A stretch of 56,871 nucleotides of DNA, from assembly GCA_937891045.1 (NCBI GenBank), contig CALBEV010000179.1, positions 1 through 56,871 on the forward strand, written 5' to 3'. The translations under genes were made by a program, and so were the position numbers. The notes under the pieces were generated by a model that had not been told where the DNA came from, did not search any database, and was given only the letters and a program-made list of their open reading frames with translations. Below are positions 1 through 8,408 of this stretch, piece after piece; within the stretch, counting starts at the first letter, position 1; every line of letters starts with the position of its first letter. Origin of the DNA: an uncultured Burkholderiales bacterium. Lineage in GTDB: Bacteria; Pseudomonadota; Gammaproteobacteria; Burkholderiales; Burkholderiaceae.

Positions 1-1
1 T

Positions 2-256
2 ATTGTCGATGACGTAAAAAGTTGGGTACAAAAAGTCGAGAGCCATAAGCTAGAAATTACAAAGCACGGCATAGAAGACGCTGTGATTGAAAACTTTCAA
101 GTGTCCTCTCTGGCAGCACTTGTAGATGGCTATGGGGAACAAGCTGTTGAGCAAGCGAAGCAAAAACTCCAGCAGTGGCATCAGCTTCACTATTGGAACA
201 ACGAGATCACACAGGAGCCAAGCGGTGCGCTGCATGAGGCTGCTGTTGCCGAATGA
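2..256 (+). CDS. 3' end of an unrecognised gene (partial, runs off the window)
   Basis: An open frame enters from the left edge and ends at a TGA at 254-256, giving the last 84 residues of a protein. The visible part is hydrophilic and probably helical, rich in Gln, Glu and Lys (for example a stretch EQAVEQAKQKLQQWHQLHYW), with no transmembrane segment and no motif I recognise. It lies just upstream of the tyrosine recombinase on the same strand, so it is probably cargo or a maintenance gene of the integrated element. A short stem-loop overlaps its stop codon. Function unknown. Confidence 0.55.
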   Translation: MVDDVKSWVQKVESHKLEITKHGIEDAVIENFQVSSLAALVDGYGEQAVEQAKQKLQQWHQLHYWNNEITQEPSGALHEAAVAE

Positions 257-278
257 AATTTAGCAGCAAATAAATTTC
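255..278. other. AT-rich stem-loop at the end of the partial gene
   Basis: A perfect 8-bp inverted repeat (GAAATTTA / TAAATTTC) with an 8-base loop starts in the stop codon of the partial gene. It has no following T-run, so it is not a classical terminator. It may stabilise the transcript end or be a protein-binding site. Confidence 0.4.
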
Positions 279-370
279 CTGATCGTCTAAAAGCCACAGT
301 CCAAGCCATCTCTGGTTGACTGCCCCACTTTTCAGAAAACACACTATGTGAAACATTGCGAGTAAGAGCT

Positions 371-1717
371 ATGGCTAGAGCACTTGAACCCAATTCTCAT
401 GAACGCCACAGATCTGTTCCCCTAAAGAACACCATCACACGGATCCCCGGCTACCCCCGCAAGCTCGTGATTTTTAAGATACCAGCATCCAGCTATTGGT
501 GGGTGCGTTATTACGCTGAAAAGCACATCTTCAAACGCACAACCAAAACTGAGAACAAGCGCGATGCCCTTGAAGCTGCAAAGCGTTTTTACGATGACAT
601 TAATTTGAGGATGCACGGCGGCACATTCGAAGGCTTGCCAATAGATGTCAACGCAGCCGAAGTTGTTTCATTTGCAAAGGTAGTCAACATGCTCATGGAC
701 AGTGAGTTAGCCAAGCTCAATCGCATGCAGCTCTCGAAGACCAGTTTCATGAACTTGGAGCTCCGAATGGATAAGCACATCCTGCCGTTCTTTGGTCAGA
801 TGGACATCTTGAGCATCAACTACAAGATCCTGGATCAATTCCTGCAGCACCTGTCCCAATTGCAGCCCAAGTTAAGTATTTCCACATTGGGTGCATACAT
901 GGGATTGGTGCGCAAAGTTCTTCAGCATGCTGCTCGTCACAGTTTCTTGAAACACCTGCCGGAGTTTCCAAAAGTAGGTGTTGAAGATAAACCACGAGGC
1001 TGGTTCAATGTAGGCGAGTACAAAGAACTGACTAAAGTTGCTAAGAAGTTCGCTGGCAAACGCATGGAGTGGCGTGCCAGAAGCAATGGTGAAGGCAATT
1101 ACTTTTGTGTGCAAGGACAAAAGGAACAATCTGGCGATCGTTTGATCAAAAGCTACGACTTGACTAAGGACTTGGCAGATCTCATCGTCTTCATGGTCAA
1201 TAGCTACGTACGACCTACTGATATTAGGAACATGCAGCACAAGCACGTTGAAGTTATCAAGCGTGAGTGGACTTACTTACGCTTAACTCTACCGCCAAGC
1301 AAAGGCCACAGTTACCCGATTACAACCATGCCATGGGCCGTCAAGGTATATGAGCGCATTTGCCGCAGGCAAGAAGTTGAATTCGGTAGAACCGTTCAAC
1401 CTGATGACTACGTATTCATGCCCCAAGCTTCAACTAGAGATCATGCGATGAAGTTGCTTGCGAAACAATTTGACTCCATACTAGACATCACTCATCTAAA
1501 GATTGGAAATGTGGGCGAACCGCGAAGTCTTTACAGCCTTCGCCACAGCAGCATCATGTTCAGGTTGATGTTCGGCCGGACAGTGGATACATTGACATTG
1601 GCAAGGAATGCAAGAACAAGTCCTGAAATGATTGATCGTTTTTATGCAGCGCCACTGCAAGGTGAGATGAATGTTGGAGAACTACAAAGCAAACGTAGAC
1701 CTCGGCCTTGGGAATAG
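371..1717 (+). CDS. tyrosine recombinase / phage-type integrase
   Basis: A site-specific recombinase of the tyrosine (lambda integrase) family, expected to integrate and excise the element whose edge is seen here. Numbered from the upstream TTG at 356 (453 residues), the C-terminal catalytic domain shows the box I arginine (SYVRPTDIR, R286), a candidate beta-hairpin lysine in PPSKG (K316), the RH pair in LYSLRHSS (R396, H397; the usual first His is replaced by Tyr/Ser) and the nucleophile in MIDRFYA (Y430). The N-terminal third should hold the arm- and core-binding domains. I prefer the ATG at 371 over the TTG at 356. The gene ends about 400 bp from the 3' end of tRNA-Val(CAC), the arrangement expected for a tRNA-targeting element. 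The sequence looks more AT-rich than the core genes to its right. Confidence 0.85.
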   Translation: MARALEPNSHERHRSVPLKNTITRIPGYPRKLVIFKIPASSYWWVRYYAEKHIFKRTTKTENKRDALEAAKRFYDDINLRMHGGTFEGLPIDVNAAEVVSFAKVVNMLMDSELAKLNRMQLSKTSFMNLELRMDKHILPFFGQMDILSINYKILDQFLQHLSQLQPKLSISTLGAYMGLVRKVLQHAARHSFLKHLPEFPKVGVEDKPRGWFNVGEYKELTKVAKKFAGKRMEWRARSNGEGNYFCVQGQKEQSGDRLIKSYDLTKDLADLIVFMVNSYVRPTDIRNMQHKHVEVIKREWTYLRLTLPPSKGHSYPITTMPWAVKVYERICRRQEVEFGRTVQPDDYVFMPQASTRDHAMKLLAKQFDSILDITHLKIGNVGEPRSLYSLRHSSIMFRLMFGRTVDTLTLARNARTSPEMIDRFYAAPLQGEMNVGELQSKRRPRPWE

Positions 1718-2114
1718 CATTTCACTTTTTATATGCATCTAAGTACCCATAGGCTAGAAATCACCAGGGTGAATTGCTAAGTACTTCTCCATAATTTTTC
1801 GCAGCCCAAATTTTTATAGGCGCAGGACCCATTCTGAAAACGCAAGCGGGCATCAAAAAAGCCCTATAGCCACTTCTTTTTTACAAGCGCTGGGCTGGGT
1901 AGCTGGAGTAGTTTAAAAACGCTTGTAGGGCTTGTGTGCAAATGGCAGCGTAAACGCGTTGAACACACCTATTGCGCATTGATTTCAGATATGAAAATCT
2001 ATGAAAAGACTTAGAAAAATCTAATAGAAGTAGTATACGAGCTCTATACTACAAAAAAGCTAATAAAAAGCGCTAATAAAAGCGCTTAAGTCGTTGATAA
2101 TATTGGGGAATTTC
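1718..2114. other. non-coding junction between integrase and tRNA-Val (putative att region)
   Basis: No credible gene is present in these 397 bases. The stretch is AT-rich and holds several inverted repeats: AAGCCCTA at 1859-1866 with TAGGGCTT at 1926-1933, enclosing TACAAGCG at 1882-1889 with CGCTTGTA at 1920-1927; GTAGTATA at 2030-2037 with TATACTAC at 2045-2052; and AAGCGC at 2068-2073 with GCGCTT at 2082-2087. Two near-copies of GCTAATAAAA lie around 2059-2081. By analogy with other integrases this is where arm-type sites and the attachment core would lie, but no second copy of the tRNA end is visible in the window. Confidence 0.5.
2030..2052. repeat. 8-bp inverted repeat near the tRNA-Val end
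   Basis: Perfect repeat GTAGTATA / TATACTAC around a 7-base spacer that contains GAGCTC. It lies 63 bases from the tRNA 3' end, in the putative att region. It could be an operator or integrase/accessory-factor site. The A-run to its right is equally compatible with a weak minus-strand structure. Confidence 0.45.
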
Positions 2115-2189
2115 TGGTGCGTGGTGAGGGTTTCGAACCCCCGACCCCCGCCGTGTGAAGGCGATGCTCTACCACTGAGCTAACCACGC
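2115..2189 (-). tRNA. tRNA-Val(CAC)
   Basis: Cloverleaf on the minus strand: acceptor GCGTGGT pairs with ACCACGC, D arm GCTC...GAGC, anticodon stem TCGCC/GGCGG with loop TTCACAC (anticodon CAC, reading GTG), T arm with TTCGAAA, discriminator A, and an encoded CCA at 2117-2115. It lies 69 bp downstream of dnaQ on the same strand. Its 3' end faces the integrase and so is the likely attB/attL site of the element. Confidence 0.95.
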
Positions 2190-2258
2190 GAACTGCTGTT
2201 GAAGCAGGGCTGTATTTTGTCACAAAAATGAGCGTTTTGAAGCCAGGCCCTTGAAGCG

Positions 2259-2981
2259 TCAGGGCGCTGATGCCGAACTTGGAGCCATGCGCCATAAAGT
2301 CTTGCCACCGCTGGCTTTGTCGATCTGATCCAGCACACCTTCATGTGCCAGCAATTCTTCAGCTGTAGGACTGATCACAGGACAATTGACCTCGCTGTAA
2401 TCCCGACGTGCTGCTGGTTTTCCAGTGGCGTCTCGCGCATCATCTTGGTCAATCAGCAGTCCATCTTGGCCACGCGAAAGATTGATGTAGACATCGGCCA
2501 ACAACTCGGCATCCAGCAAAGCACCATGCAGCGTGCGAGCGGCGTTGCTAACGCCCAATCGCTCACACAAGGCGTCCAGTGAATTGCGTTTGCCGGGATA
2601 AATTTCTTTGGCCATGGCCAAGGTGTCCATCACCTTCCCCACATGCTCTTTGAAAGGGGAGTGACCCGCCAACTCCAGCTCTTTGTTCAAAAAGCCCAGG
2701 TCGAAAGGTGCGTTGTGAATGATGACGTCTGCGCCCTTCACATAGGCCAAAAACTCATCCACGATTTGCGCGAACTTGGGTTTGTCTTGCAAAAACTCGG
2801 TGGTGATGCCGTGCACATTCAGCGCTTCTTCGTGACTGTCGCGCTCTGGGTTGATGTAGTAATGAAAATTGCGGCCAGTGAGTTTGCGGTGCATCAATTC
2901 CACACAGCCCAGCTCCAGGATGCGGTCACCGTTGTCAGGTGACAGTCCGGTTGTTTCGGTGTCCAACACAATCAGACGCAT
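2259..2981 (-). CDS. dnaQ: DNA polymerase III epsilon subunit (3'-5' proofreading exonuclease)
   Basis: The proofreading subunit of the replicative polymerase, removing mispaired 3' nucleotides. The 240-residue protein has all DEDDh exonuclease motifs: Exo I DTETTG (D7, E9), Exo II in HNAPFDLGFLN (D94) and Exo III in LHGALLDAELL (H152, D157). The frame is open upstream, but the ATG at 2981, giving MRLIVLDTETTG, matches the family start and falls 4 bases after the fdx stop. It is therefore probably translated from the end of the isc operon transcript. The C-terminal tail after the exonuclease domain should contact the polymerase alpha subunit. tRNA-Val follows. Confidence 0.95.
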   Translation of the reverse strand: MRLIVLDTETTGLSPDNGDRILELGCVELMHRKLTGRNFHYYINPERDSHEEALNVHGITTEFLQDKPKFAQIVDEFLAYVKGADVIIHNAPFDLGFLNKELELAGHSPFKEHVGKVMDTLAMAKEIYPGKRNSLDALCERLGVSNAARTLHGALLDAELLADVYINLSRGQDGLLIDQDDARDATGKPAARRDYSEVNCPVISPTAEELLAHEGVLDQIDKASGGKTLWRMAPSSASAP

Positions 2982-2985
2982 GGCT

Positions 2986-3324
2986 TCAGTGGTTTTCTTT
3001 GGCGTGGTTGATGGTGTAGCGCGGAATCTCAATCACCAGGTTCTGCTGTGCCACCACCGATTGGCAACTCAGGCGCGAATTCGGCTCCAGGCCCCAAGCG
3101 CGGTCGAGTAAATCTTCTTCCAGTTCTTCGGTCTCGTTCAAGCTGGCAAAGCCTTCGCGCACCACCACGTGGCAGGTGGTGCAAGCGCAGCTCATGTCAC
3201 ATGCGTGTTCGATGTTGATACCGTTGTCCAGCAAGGCTTCGCAAATGGTGTTGCCAGGAAGCGTGTGGATTTCTTTGCCCTCGGGGCACAGCTCCACATG
3301 CGGAAGTATTGTGATGATGGTCAT
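2986..3324 (-). CDS. fdx: Isc-type [2Fe-2S] ferredoxin
   Basis: Adrenodoxin-like ferredoxin of the ISC pathway, thought to supply electrons during cluster assembly on IscU. The 112 residues carry the ligand pattern C42-x5-C48-x2-C51-x35-C87, exact for this family; an extra Cys sits at 46. The start ATG overlaps the hscA stop as ATGA. It is the last isc gene here. No iscX-sized frame follows; dnaQ starts 4 bases on. Confidence 0.96.
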   Translation of the reverse strand: MTIITILPHVELCPEGKEIHTLPGNTICEALLDNGINIEHACDMSCACTTCHVVVREGFASLNETEELEEDLLDRAWGLEPNSRLSCQSVVAQQNLVIEIPRYTINHAKENH

Positions 3325-5180
3325 GACATGGCCCCAATGTGTTTACCCGACAGGGCTTTGCGAATACCGTCGTTCATGCGTGCCGCAGCAAAAGCTTCGG
3401 TGCCTTTGGCCAAAGCCTCGGTCGCGGCTTCAATGTCGGCAGGCACCTCCGACGTTTTGATGGCCAATACCGCGGCCATCAGCTGTTGAATATGTGCTTG
3501 CTCATCTGGCGTCAGCAACTGCGCATCGGCTTGCAAGGCGCTTTGTGTGGCCAACCACATGCGGTCGGCTTCCAAACGCGCTTCGGCCAAGGCTCGTGCA
3601 TTCTTGTCGAACTCGGCGGTGTGAAAACTGTCTTGCAGCATGGCGGCGATCTGCTCGTCGGACAAACCATAGCTGGGTTTGACGTCAATCTGGGCCTGCA
3701 CACCGCTTTTGGTCTCCACGGCACTCACGCTGAGCAAGCCATCGGCGTCCACTGTGAAAGTGACGCGAATACGGGCCGAACCAGCAGCCATGGGCGGTAT
3801 GCCCTTCAATTCAAAACGCGCCAAGCTGCGGCAGTCTTTCACCAGATCACGCTCGCCTTGCAGCACATGAAGGGCTAAGGCGGTTTGTCCGTCTTGGTAG
3901 GTGGTGAAGTCCTGCGCCATGGCGGTGGGAATGGTTTGGTTGCGCGGCACGATGCGTTCGACCAAGCCACCCATGGTTTCAATGCCCAATGAAAGTGGGA
4001 TCACATCCAACAACAGCAGTTCACCATCGGGGTTGTTGCCACTGAGTTGGTTGGCTTGAATGGCAGCACCAATGGCCACCACTTCATCCGGGTTCAAATT
4101 GTTCAAAGGCGTGCAGTTCAAAAGCGCCGCCACCGCACTTTGCACATGCGGCATGCGGGTCGAGCCGCCCACCATCACCACGCCTTGAATGTCTTCTGCT
4201 TTCAATCCGGCATCGCGCAGGGCTTTTTTCACAGCTTGTAAGGTTTTTTGGGTGAGTGCTTGAGCACGTTGTTCAAAGTCGGTGCGTTGAATGGTTGTGG
4301 TCAATAAACCATCGGAGAGCGTTGCACCGAACACCGCATGGTTGCTTGCAGAAAGTTGTTCTTTGCAAGCGCGGGCAGCGCTCAACAACAAACTGGCGTC
4401 CACCGGGTTCAAGGCTTGACGCTGGCTTTGTTCAAGCGCGAGTTCAAGCAAGCAACGGTCGTAGTCGTCACCACCCAAGGCCGAGTCACCGCCAGTGGAC
4501 AAGACCTCGAACACACCACGACTCATGCGCAGAATGGAAATATCAAAGGTACCGCCACCCAAGTCGTAAACCGCATAAACGCCTTCGCTGGCATTGTCCA
4601 AACCATAGGCAATCGCGGCAGCAGTGGGTTCGTTGATCAGGCGCAGCACATTCAGACCCGCCATTTGAGCCGCATCTTTGGTGGCCTGGCGTTGCGCATC
4701 GTCAAAGTAGGCGGGCACGGTGATGACAGCGCCATGGATGTCGTCGTTGAACGTGTCTTCGGCACGTTGACGCAGGCTGGCCAAAATCTCGGCACTCACT
4801 TCCACCGGCGACTTCAAACCATGCAAGGTGTTCAAGCTCAGCATGCCGGGTTGATCCATAAACGCGTACGGAAAATGGTCGGGGTGGGGCAAGTCTTTCA
4901 AACCTCTTCCCATGAAACGCTTGACCGACACGATGGTGTTGGCTGGGTCTTGGGATTGCGAGGCCAAGGCAGCCGCGCCAATCAAACGCTTGCCTTCAGG
5001 CAAATAGCGCACCGCCGACGGCAAGATGGAATGGCCTTGTTCATCAGGCAGGCATTCAGCCACACCATTGCGCACACTGGCCACCAAGGAATGGGTGGTG
5101 CCCAAGTCGATGCCAATGGCGATCCGTCTGGCGTGGGGATCTGGTGCTTGACCAGGTTCAGAAATTTGCAGCAAAGCCAT
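3321..5180 (-). CDS. hscA: Fe-S assembly chaperone HscA (Hsp70 family)
   Basis: Specialised Hsp70 that, with HscB, uses ATP to release clusters from IscU, recognising its LPPVK motif. The 619-residue form has the nucleotide-binding domain opening with GIDLGTTHS (about residue 23), the connector and a substrate-binding domain at the C-terminus; the length fits HscA (about 616-620). An upstream in-frame ATG at 5204 would overlap hscB by 8 bases. I chose 5180 ([10 protein letters not shown]) because the family begins this way; neither start has a decisive ribosome site. Confidence 0.95.
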   Translation of the reverse strand: MALLQISEPGQAPDPHARRIAIGIDLGTTHSLVASVRNGVAECLPDEQGHSILPSAVRYLPEGKRLIGAAALASQSQDPANTIVSVKRFMGRGLKDLPHPDHFPYAFMDQPGMLSLNTLHGLKSPVEVSAEILASLRQRAEDTFNDDIHGAVITVPAYFDDAQRQATKDAAQMAGLNVLRLINEPTAAAIAYGLDNASEGVYAVYDLGGGTFDISILRMSRGVFEVLSTGGDSALGGDDYDRCLLELALEQSQRQALNPVDASLLLSAARACKEQLSASNHAVFGATLSDGLLTTTIQRTDFEQRAQALTQKTLQAVKKALRDAGLKAEDIQGVVMVGGSTRMPHVQSAVAALLNCTPLNNLNPDEVVAIGAAIQANQLSGNNPDGELLLLDVIPLSLGIETMGGLVERIVPRNQTIPTAMAQDFTTYQDGQTALALHVLQGERDLVKDCRSLARFELKGIPPMAAGSARIRVTFTVDADGLLSVSAVETKSGVQAQIDVKPSYGLSDEQIAAMLQDSFHTAEFDKNARALAEARLEADRMWLATQSALQADAQLLTPDEQAHIQQLMAAVLAIKTSEVPADIEAATEALAKGTEAFAAARMNDGIRKALSGKHIGAMS

Positions 5181-5196
5181 GGTGGGTATTTTGCCC

Positions 5197-5748
5197 TCAG
5201 GCATCTTCCAGTCGATCGAGGCGGTTGTTCAAGTCTTCTTCGAAGCGTTCGATGAACATCAGCGCCCTCACCTCTTGCACTGCGGCCATCCAGTTCTTAT
5301 CGATGTCCAAGCTTTGGGCACATCGTTGCAGGGCTTGTTGTTTGGCATCGTTGATGTCTGCTTGCAATGATGTCAAAGCAGCTACGGTGTGGGCCTCGTC
5401 CAAGTCTTCGCGCCACTGCATTTGTTGCATCAAAAAAGCAGCAGGCATGCTGGTGTTGTCTTCGGCTTGCAAAGGCGCACCATGCAGCTCGCACAAATAA
5501 GCGGCGCGGCGCAACGGGTTTTTCAAGCGCTGGTAGGCCTCGTTGACCCGCACCGACCACTGCATGGCCAAGCGCTTGTCAGCGGGTCCTTGTGAGGCGA
5601 ATTGGTCAGGGTGCACTTGCTGCTGCAAGGCTTTCCACTTAGCATCCAACTGGTTGCGATTCAATTCAAATTGCGTGGGCAACTCGAACAATTCAAAGTC
5701 GGTGGCCGCCAAAGACAGCGGTTGCTTCAACGAACCAGCGCTTTGCAT
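5197..5748 (-). CDS. hscB: J-type co-chaperone HscB
   Basis: Co-chaperone that delivers IscU to HscA and stimulates its ATPase. The N-terminal J domain has the HPD motif at about residues 46-48 (QVHPDQF). The C-terminal helical bundle, which binds IscU in the family, covers about 100-183. The frame extends upstream to 5778, but the ATG at 5748 overlaps the iscA stop by one base (TGATG), which suits coupled translation and gives 183 residues, near the usual 170-175. Confidence 0.94.
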   Translation of the reverse strand: MQSAGSLKQPLSLAATDFELFELPTQFELNRNQLDAKWKALQQQVHPDQFASQGPADKRLAMQWSVRVNEAYQRLKNPLRRAAYLCELHGAPLQAEDNTSMPAAFLMQQMQWREDLDEAHTVAALTSLQADINDAKQQALQRCAQSLDIDKNWMAAVQEVRALMFIERFEEDLNNRLDRLEDA

Positions 5749-6071
5749 CAGACTCGGAAAGACTCGCCGCAGCCGCAACGATCACGCTCGTTGGGATTGT
5801 TGAATTTGAAGCCTTCGTTCAGGCCTTCACGCACGAAGTCAAGTTCGGTGCCGTCCAAATAAGCCAGGCTCTTGGGATCGATCAGGATCTTCAGGCCATG
5901 AGTTTCAAAGACCACGTCTTCTGCTGTGAGGTCGTCCACATATTCGAGCTTGTAAGCCAAGCCCGAGCAACCCGTGGTCTTGACGCCCAAGCGCACGCCC
6001 ACACCCTTGCCTCGTTTGCTGAGGTAGCGATTGACATGCCGCGCTGCGGATTCGGTCATGGAGACAGACAT
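5748..6071 (-). CDS. iscA: iron-sulfur cluster assembly protein IscA
   Basis: A-type carrier protein that binds Fe or Fe-S clusters and passes them to targets, mainly [4Fe-4S] enzymes. The 107 residues contain the three conserved cysteines: C35 in TGCSGLAY and C99/C101 in CGCGESF. The ATG at 6071 lies one base after the iscU stop. An ATG further upstream (6122) would lie inside iscU and was rejected. It could also be called an ErpA-like A-type carrier, but the operon position favours IscA. Confidence 0.95.
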   Translation of the reverse strand: MSVSMTESAARHVNRYLSKRGKGVGVRLGVKTTGCSGLAYKLEYVDDLTAEDVVFETHGLKILIDPKSLAYLDGTELDFVREGLNEGFKFNNPNERDRCGCGESFRV

Positions 6072-6072
6072 A

Positions 6073-6459
6073 TCAGTGAACGTGTTTCTTTTTGTAATCT
6101 TCCACAGCTGCTTTGATGGCATCTTCAGCCAAGATGGAGCAATGGATTTTCACGGGTGGCAAGGCCAATTCCTGTGCGATTTCGCTGTTTTTCAAGGCAG
6201 CGGCTTGGTCCAGGGTTTTACCCTTGACCCATTCGGTGACCAGTGAAGAAGAGGCAATGGCTGAGCCGCAACCATAGGTTTTGAAACGCGCATCTTCAAT
6301 CACGCCGGTTTGCGGGTTCACCTTGATTTGCAGCTTCATCACGTCGCCACAAGCAGGTGCACCCACCATGCCGGTGCCCACTGAATCGTCACCTTTGTCA
6401 AAAGAACCCACGTTGCGGGGATTTTCGTAGTGGTCAACCACTTTTTCTGAATATGCCAT
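6073..6459 (-). CDS. iscU: Fe-S cluster scaffold IscU
   Basis: Scaffold on which [2Fe-2S] clusters are built from IscS sulfur. The 128 residues carry C37 with D39 (GAPACGDV), C64 (YGCGSA) and H106-C107, plus the HscA-recognition motif LPPVK at 100-104. It is preceded by a 95-bp gap after iscS that contains a 9-bp hairpin, the only sizeable gap inside the operon. Confidence 0.97.
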   Translation of the reverse strand: MAYSEKVVDHYENPRNVGSFDKGDDSVGTGMVGAPACGDVMKLQIKVNPQTGVIEDARFKTYGCGSAIASSSLVTEWVKGKTLDQAAALKNSEIAQELALPPVKIHCSILAEDAIKAAVEDYKKKHVH

Positions 6460-6510
6460 CTCGATTACCTCTTTATCTCAAAACATTCAACATTTGTCCG
6501 CTTATTCACC

Positions 6511-6542
6511 AATGACCCAAAGCAACAAAACCATGGGTCATT
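6511..6542. other. stem-loop between iscS and iscU
   Basis: Perfect 9-bp stem AATGACCCA / TGGGTCATT with a 14-base loop in the 95-bp gap between iscS and iscU. On the minus (transcribed) strand it has no T-run, so it looks like an mRNA processing or stability element rather than a terminator. In the related enterobacterial operon, expression is also uncoupled by mRNA decay, though after iscR. Confidence 0.5.
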
Positions 6543-6554
6543 TTGACGATGAGG

Positions 6555-7775
6555 TCAGTGCGCGGCCCATTGGATGGTGCTCATGTCAATGCCCTCTTTG
6601 TACATGTCCCACAAAGGGCTCAGGTCACGCAGTTTGCTGACATTGGTGCGAATGGTGCTGATCGCATAGTCGATTTCTTCTTCAGTGGAGAAACGGCCGA
6701 TGGTCATGCGCAAACTGCTGTGGGCGAGTTCATCGCTGCGGCCCAAGGCCCGCAACACATAGCTGGGCTCTAAGCTGGCCGAGGTGCATGCTGAGCCTGA
6801 AGAAACAGCCAAGCCTTTGATGCCCATGATGAGGGACTCACCCTCGACATAGTTGAAGCTGATGTTCAGGTTGTGCGGCACACGCTGGGTCAGATGACCA
6901 TTGACAAAGACTTGCTCCATGTCTTGCAAGCCCGCCAACAAGCGCTGTTGCAAATGACGGGCCTTGGCCACGTCTTGTACCATTTCCAATTTGGCGATGC
7001 GAAAGGCCTCGCCCATGCCCACGCATTGGTGAGTGGGCAGCGTCCCACTGCGCATACCGCGCTCGTGGCCACCACCATGCATTTGGGCTTCCAAGCGAAT
7101 ACGCGGTTTGCGGCGCACATAGAGGGCGCCAATGCCTTTGGGACCATAGGTTTTGTGGGAGGCCAAGCTCATCAAATCGACGGGCAACTTGGTCATGTCA
7201 ATCTCGACTTTGCCGGTGGATTGGGCTGCATCGACGTGAAAGATGATGCCGCGCTCGCGGCACATGTTGCCAATCGTCACGATGTCTTGAATGACGCCGA
7301 TTTCATTGTTGACATGCATCACGCTGATGAGCGAGGTGTCAGGGCGGATCGCATCTTTCAACTTGTTCAAATCGAGCAAGCCGTCTTCTTGCACATCCAA
7401 GTAAGTGACTTCAAAACCTTGGCGCTCAAGTTCGCGCATGGTGTCGAGCACGGCTTTGTGCTCGGTTTTCACGGTGATGAGGTGCTTGCCCTTGGATTTA
7501 TAGAACTGGGCTGCGCCTTTGATGGCCAAGTTGTTCGACTCGGTGGCACCGGAGGTCCAAACGATTTCACGCGGATCAGCACCAATCAGGTCGGCCACAT
7601 GAACACGGGCTTTTTCAACCGCTTCTTCGGCTTCCCAGCCCCAAGCGTGGCTGCGGGAAGCGGGGTTGCCGAAATGCTCGCGCAACCAAGGGATCATGGC
7701 TTCAACCACCCGTTCATCACAAGGATTGGTGGCACCGTAATCCAAGTAAATCGGGAAATGCGGGGTCATGTCCAT
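6555..7775 (-). CDS. iscS: cysteine desulfurase IscS
   Basis: PLP enzyme converting cysteine to alanine and passing persulfide sulfur to IscU and to tRNA-thiolation partners. Seen: the PLP lysine in [11 protein letters not shown] (K208) and the catalytic mobile-loop cysteine in [14 protein letters not shown] (C330), 406 residues. A longer frame runs back to 8042 through iscR; the ATG at 7775, two bases after the iscR stop, gives [16 protein letters not shown], the family N-terminus, with another ATG two codons later. Confidence 0.97.
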   Translation of the reverse strand: MDMTPHFPIYLDYGATNPCDERVVEAMIPWLREHFGNPASRSHAWGWEAEEAVEKARVHVADLIGADPREIVWTSGATESNNLAIKGAAQFYKSKGKHLITVKTEHKAVLDTMRELERQGFEVTYLDVQEDGLLDLNKLKDAIRPDTSLISVMHVNNEIGVIQDIVTIGNMCRERGIIFHVDAAQSTGKVEIDMTKLPVDLMSLASHKTYGPKGIGALYVRRKPRIRLEAQMHGGGHERGMRSGTLPTHQCVGMGEAFRIAKLEMVQDVAKARHLQQRLLAGLQDMEQVFVNGHLTQRVPHNLNISFNYVEGESLIMGIKGLAVSSGSACTSASLEPSYVLRALGRSDELAHSSLRMTIGRFSTEEEIDYAISTIRTNVSKLRDLSPLWDMYKEGIDMSTIQWAAH

Positions 7776-7777
7776 GA

Positions 7778-8314
7778 TCAGCCTTTGACGAACACATTGC
7801 CCAAAGCGAACACCGAATTGGGAGCGTTGACGCGAATGGGTTTGACCACGGGCGCTGAAGAAATGGCGCGTTTGTGCATCGGTTTGTCTTCGACTTGCAA
7901 GCCTTTGGCCAATTGCTCGTCCACCAATTTTTGCAAATGCACTGAACTCAAAAAGTCGATCATGCGCTGGTTCAAATTGGTCCAGAGCTCGTGTGTCATG
8001 CAGCGACCGGTTTCGCCGAGACAGTTTTCTTTGCCACCGCAATGGGTGGCGTCGATGGGTTCATCCACCGACAAAATGATGTCCGCCACAGAAATTTCGA
8101 TCGCTTTACGGCCCAGGGTGTAACCACCGCCGGGTCCTCTGGTGGACTCGACCAGGTTTTGGCGGCGCAATTTGCCAAACAACTGCTCGAGATAGGACAG
8201 GGAAATTTGTTGGCGTTGGCTGATGGCAGCCAAGGTCACGGGACCATTGTTTTGGCGCAAAGCCAAGTCAATCATGGCGGTGACGGCGAAACGACCTTTG
8301 GTGGTAAGACGCAT
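7778..8314 (-). CDS. iscR: Fe-S cluster-sensing transcription regulator IscR
   Basis: Rrf2-family repressor of the isc operon that binds type-1 operators when it holds a [2Fe-2S] cluster. The 178-residue protein has the N-terminal winged helix ([18 protein letters not shown]) and the ligand set C92, C98, C105 and H108. The C-terminal tail of about 50 residues after the ligands is longer than I would expect for the minimal family. An IscR-type operator covers its promoter (see 8334-8358), so it should be autoregulated. Confidence 0.96.
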   Translation of the reverse strand: MRLTTKGRFAVTAMIDLALRQNNGPVTLAAISQRQQISLSYLEQLFGKLRRQNLVESTRGPGGGYTLGRKAIEISVADIILSVDEPIDATHCGGKENCLGETGRCMTHELWTNLNQRMIDFLSSVHLQKLVDEQLAKGLQVEDKPMHKRAISSAPVVKPIRVNAPNSVFALGNVFVKG

Positions 8315-8333
8315 GGTGAACTCCTTGATGGTC

Positions 8334-8358
8334 TATGTCGACTGGATTTGTCAACTAT
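8334..8358 (-). promoter_or_regulatory. IscR type-1 operator over the isc promoter
   Basis: Read on the minus strand the 25 bases begin ATAGTTGAC, have a 6-base AT-leaning spacer and end AGTCGACATA. This matches about 20 of 25 positions of the type-1 consensus ATASYYGACTRWWWYAGTCRRSTAT known from Escherichia coli. A -10-like TATAGT (8359-8354) overlaps the upstream half-site, about 40 bases before the iscR ATG, so a bound IscR would block polymerase. Confidence 0.78.
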
Positions 8359-8408
8359 AGCAGAAGACCAATCAAATCAGTCGGGATTAAACCTTGTCTG
8401 ATTCGGGT

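Noticed and set aside
2056..2087. Possible CRISPR-like or tandem repeat (two GCTAATAAAA copies)
   Set aside because: Only two short imperfect copies, no spacers; listed only as part of the junction region.
2115..2189. Second attachment-site copy within the window
   Set aside because: I looked for the tRNA 3' end motif in 1-2114 and did not find it; the other end must lie outside.
6873..8123. Long plus-strand frame (416 codons) opposite iscS/iscR
   Set aside because: Shadow of conserved iscS and iscR; no ribosome site or domain. The same applies to frames opposite hscA (4338-5255), uvrB (8394-9488) and mcm/decarboxylase (21648-22955).
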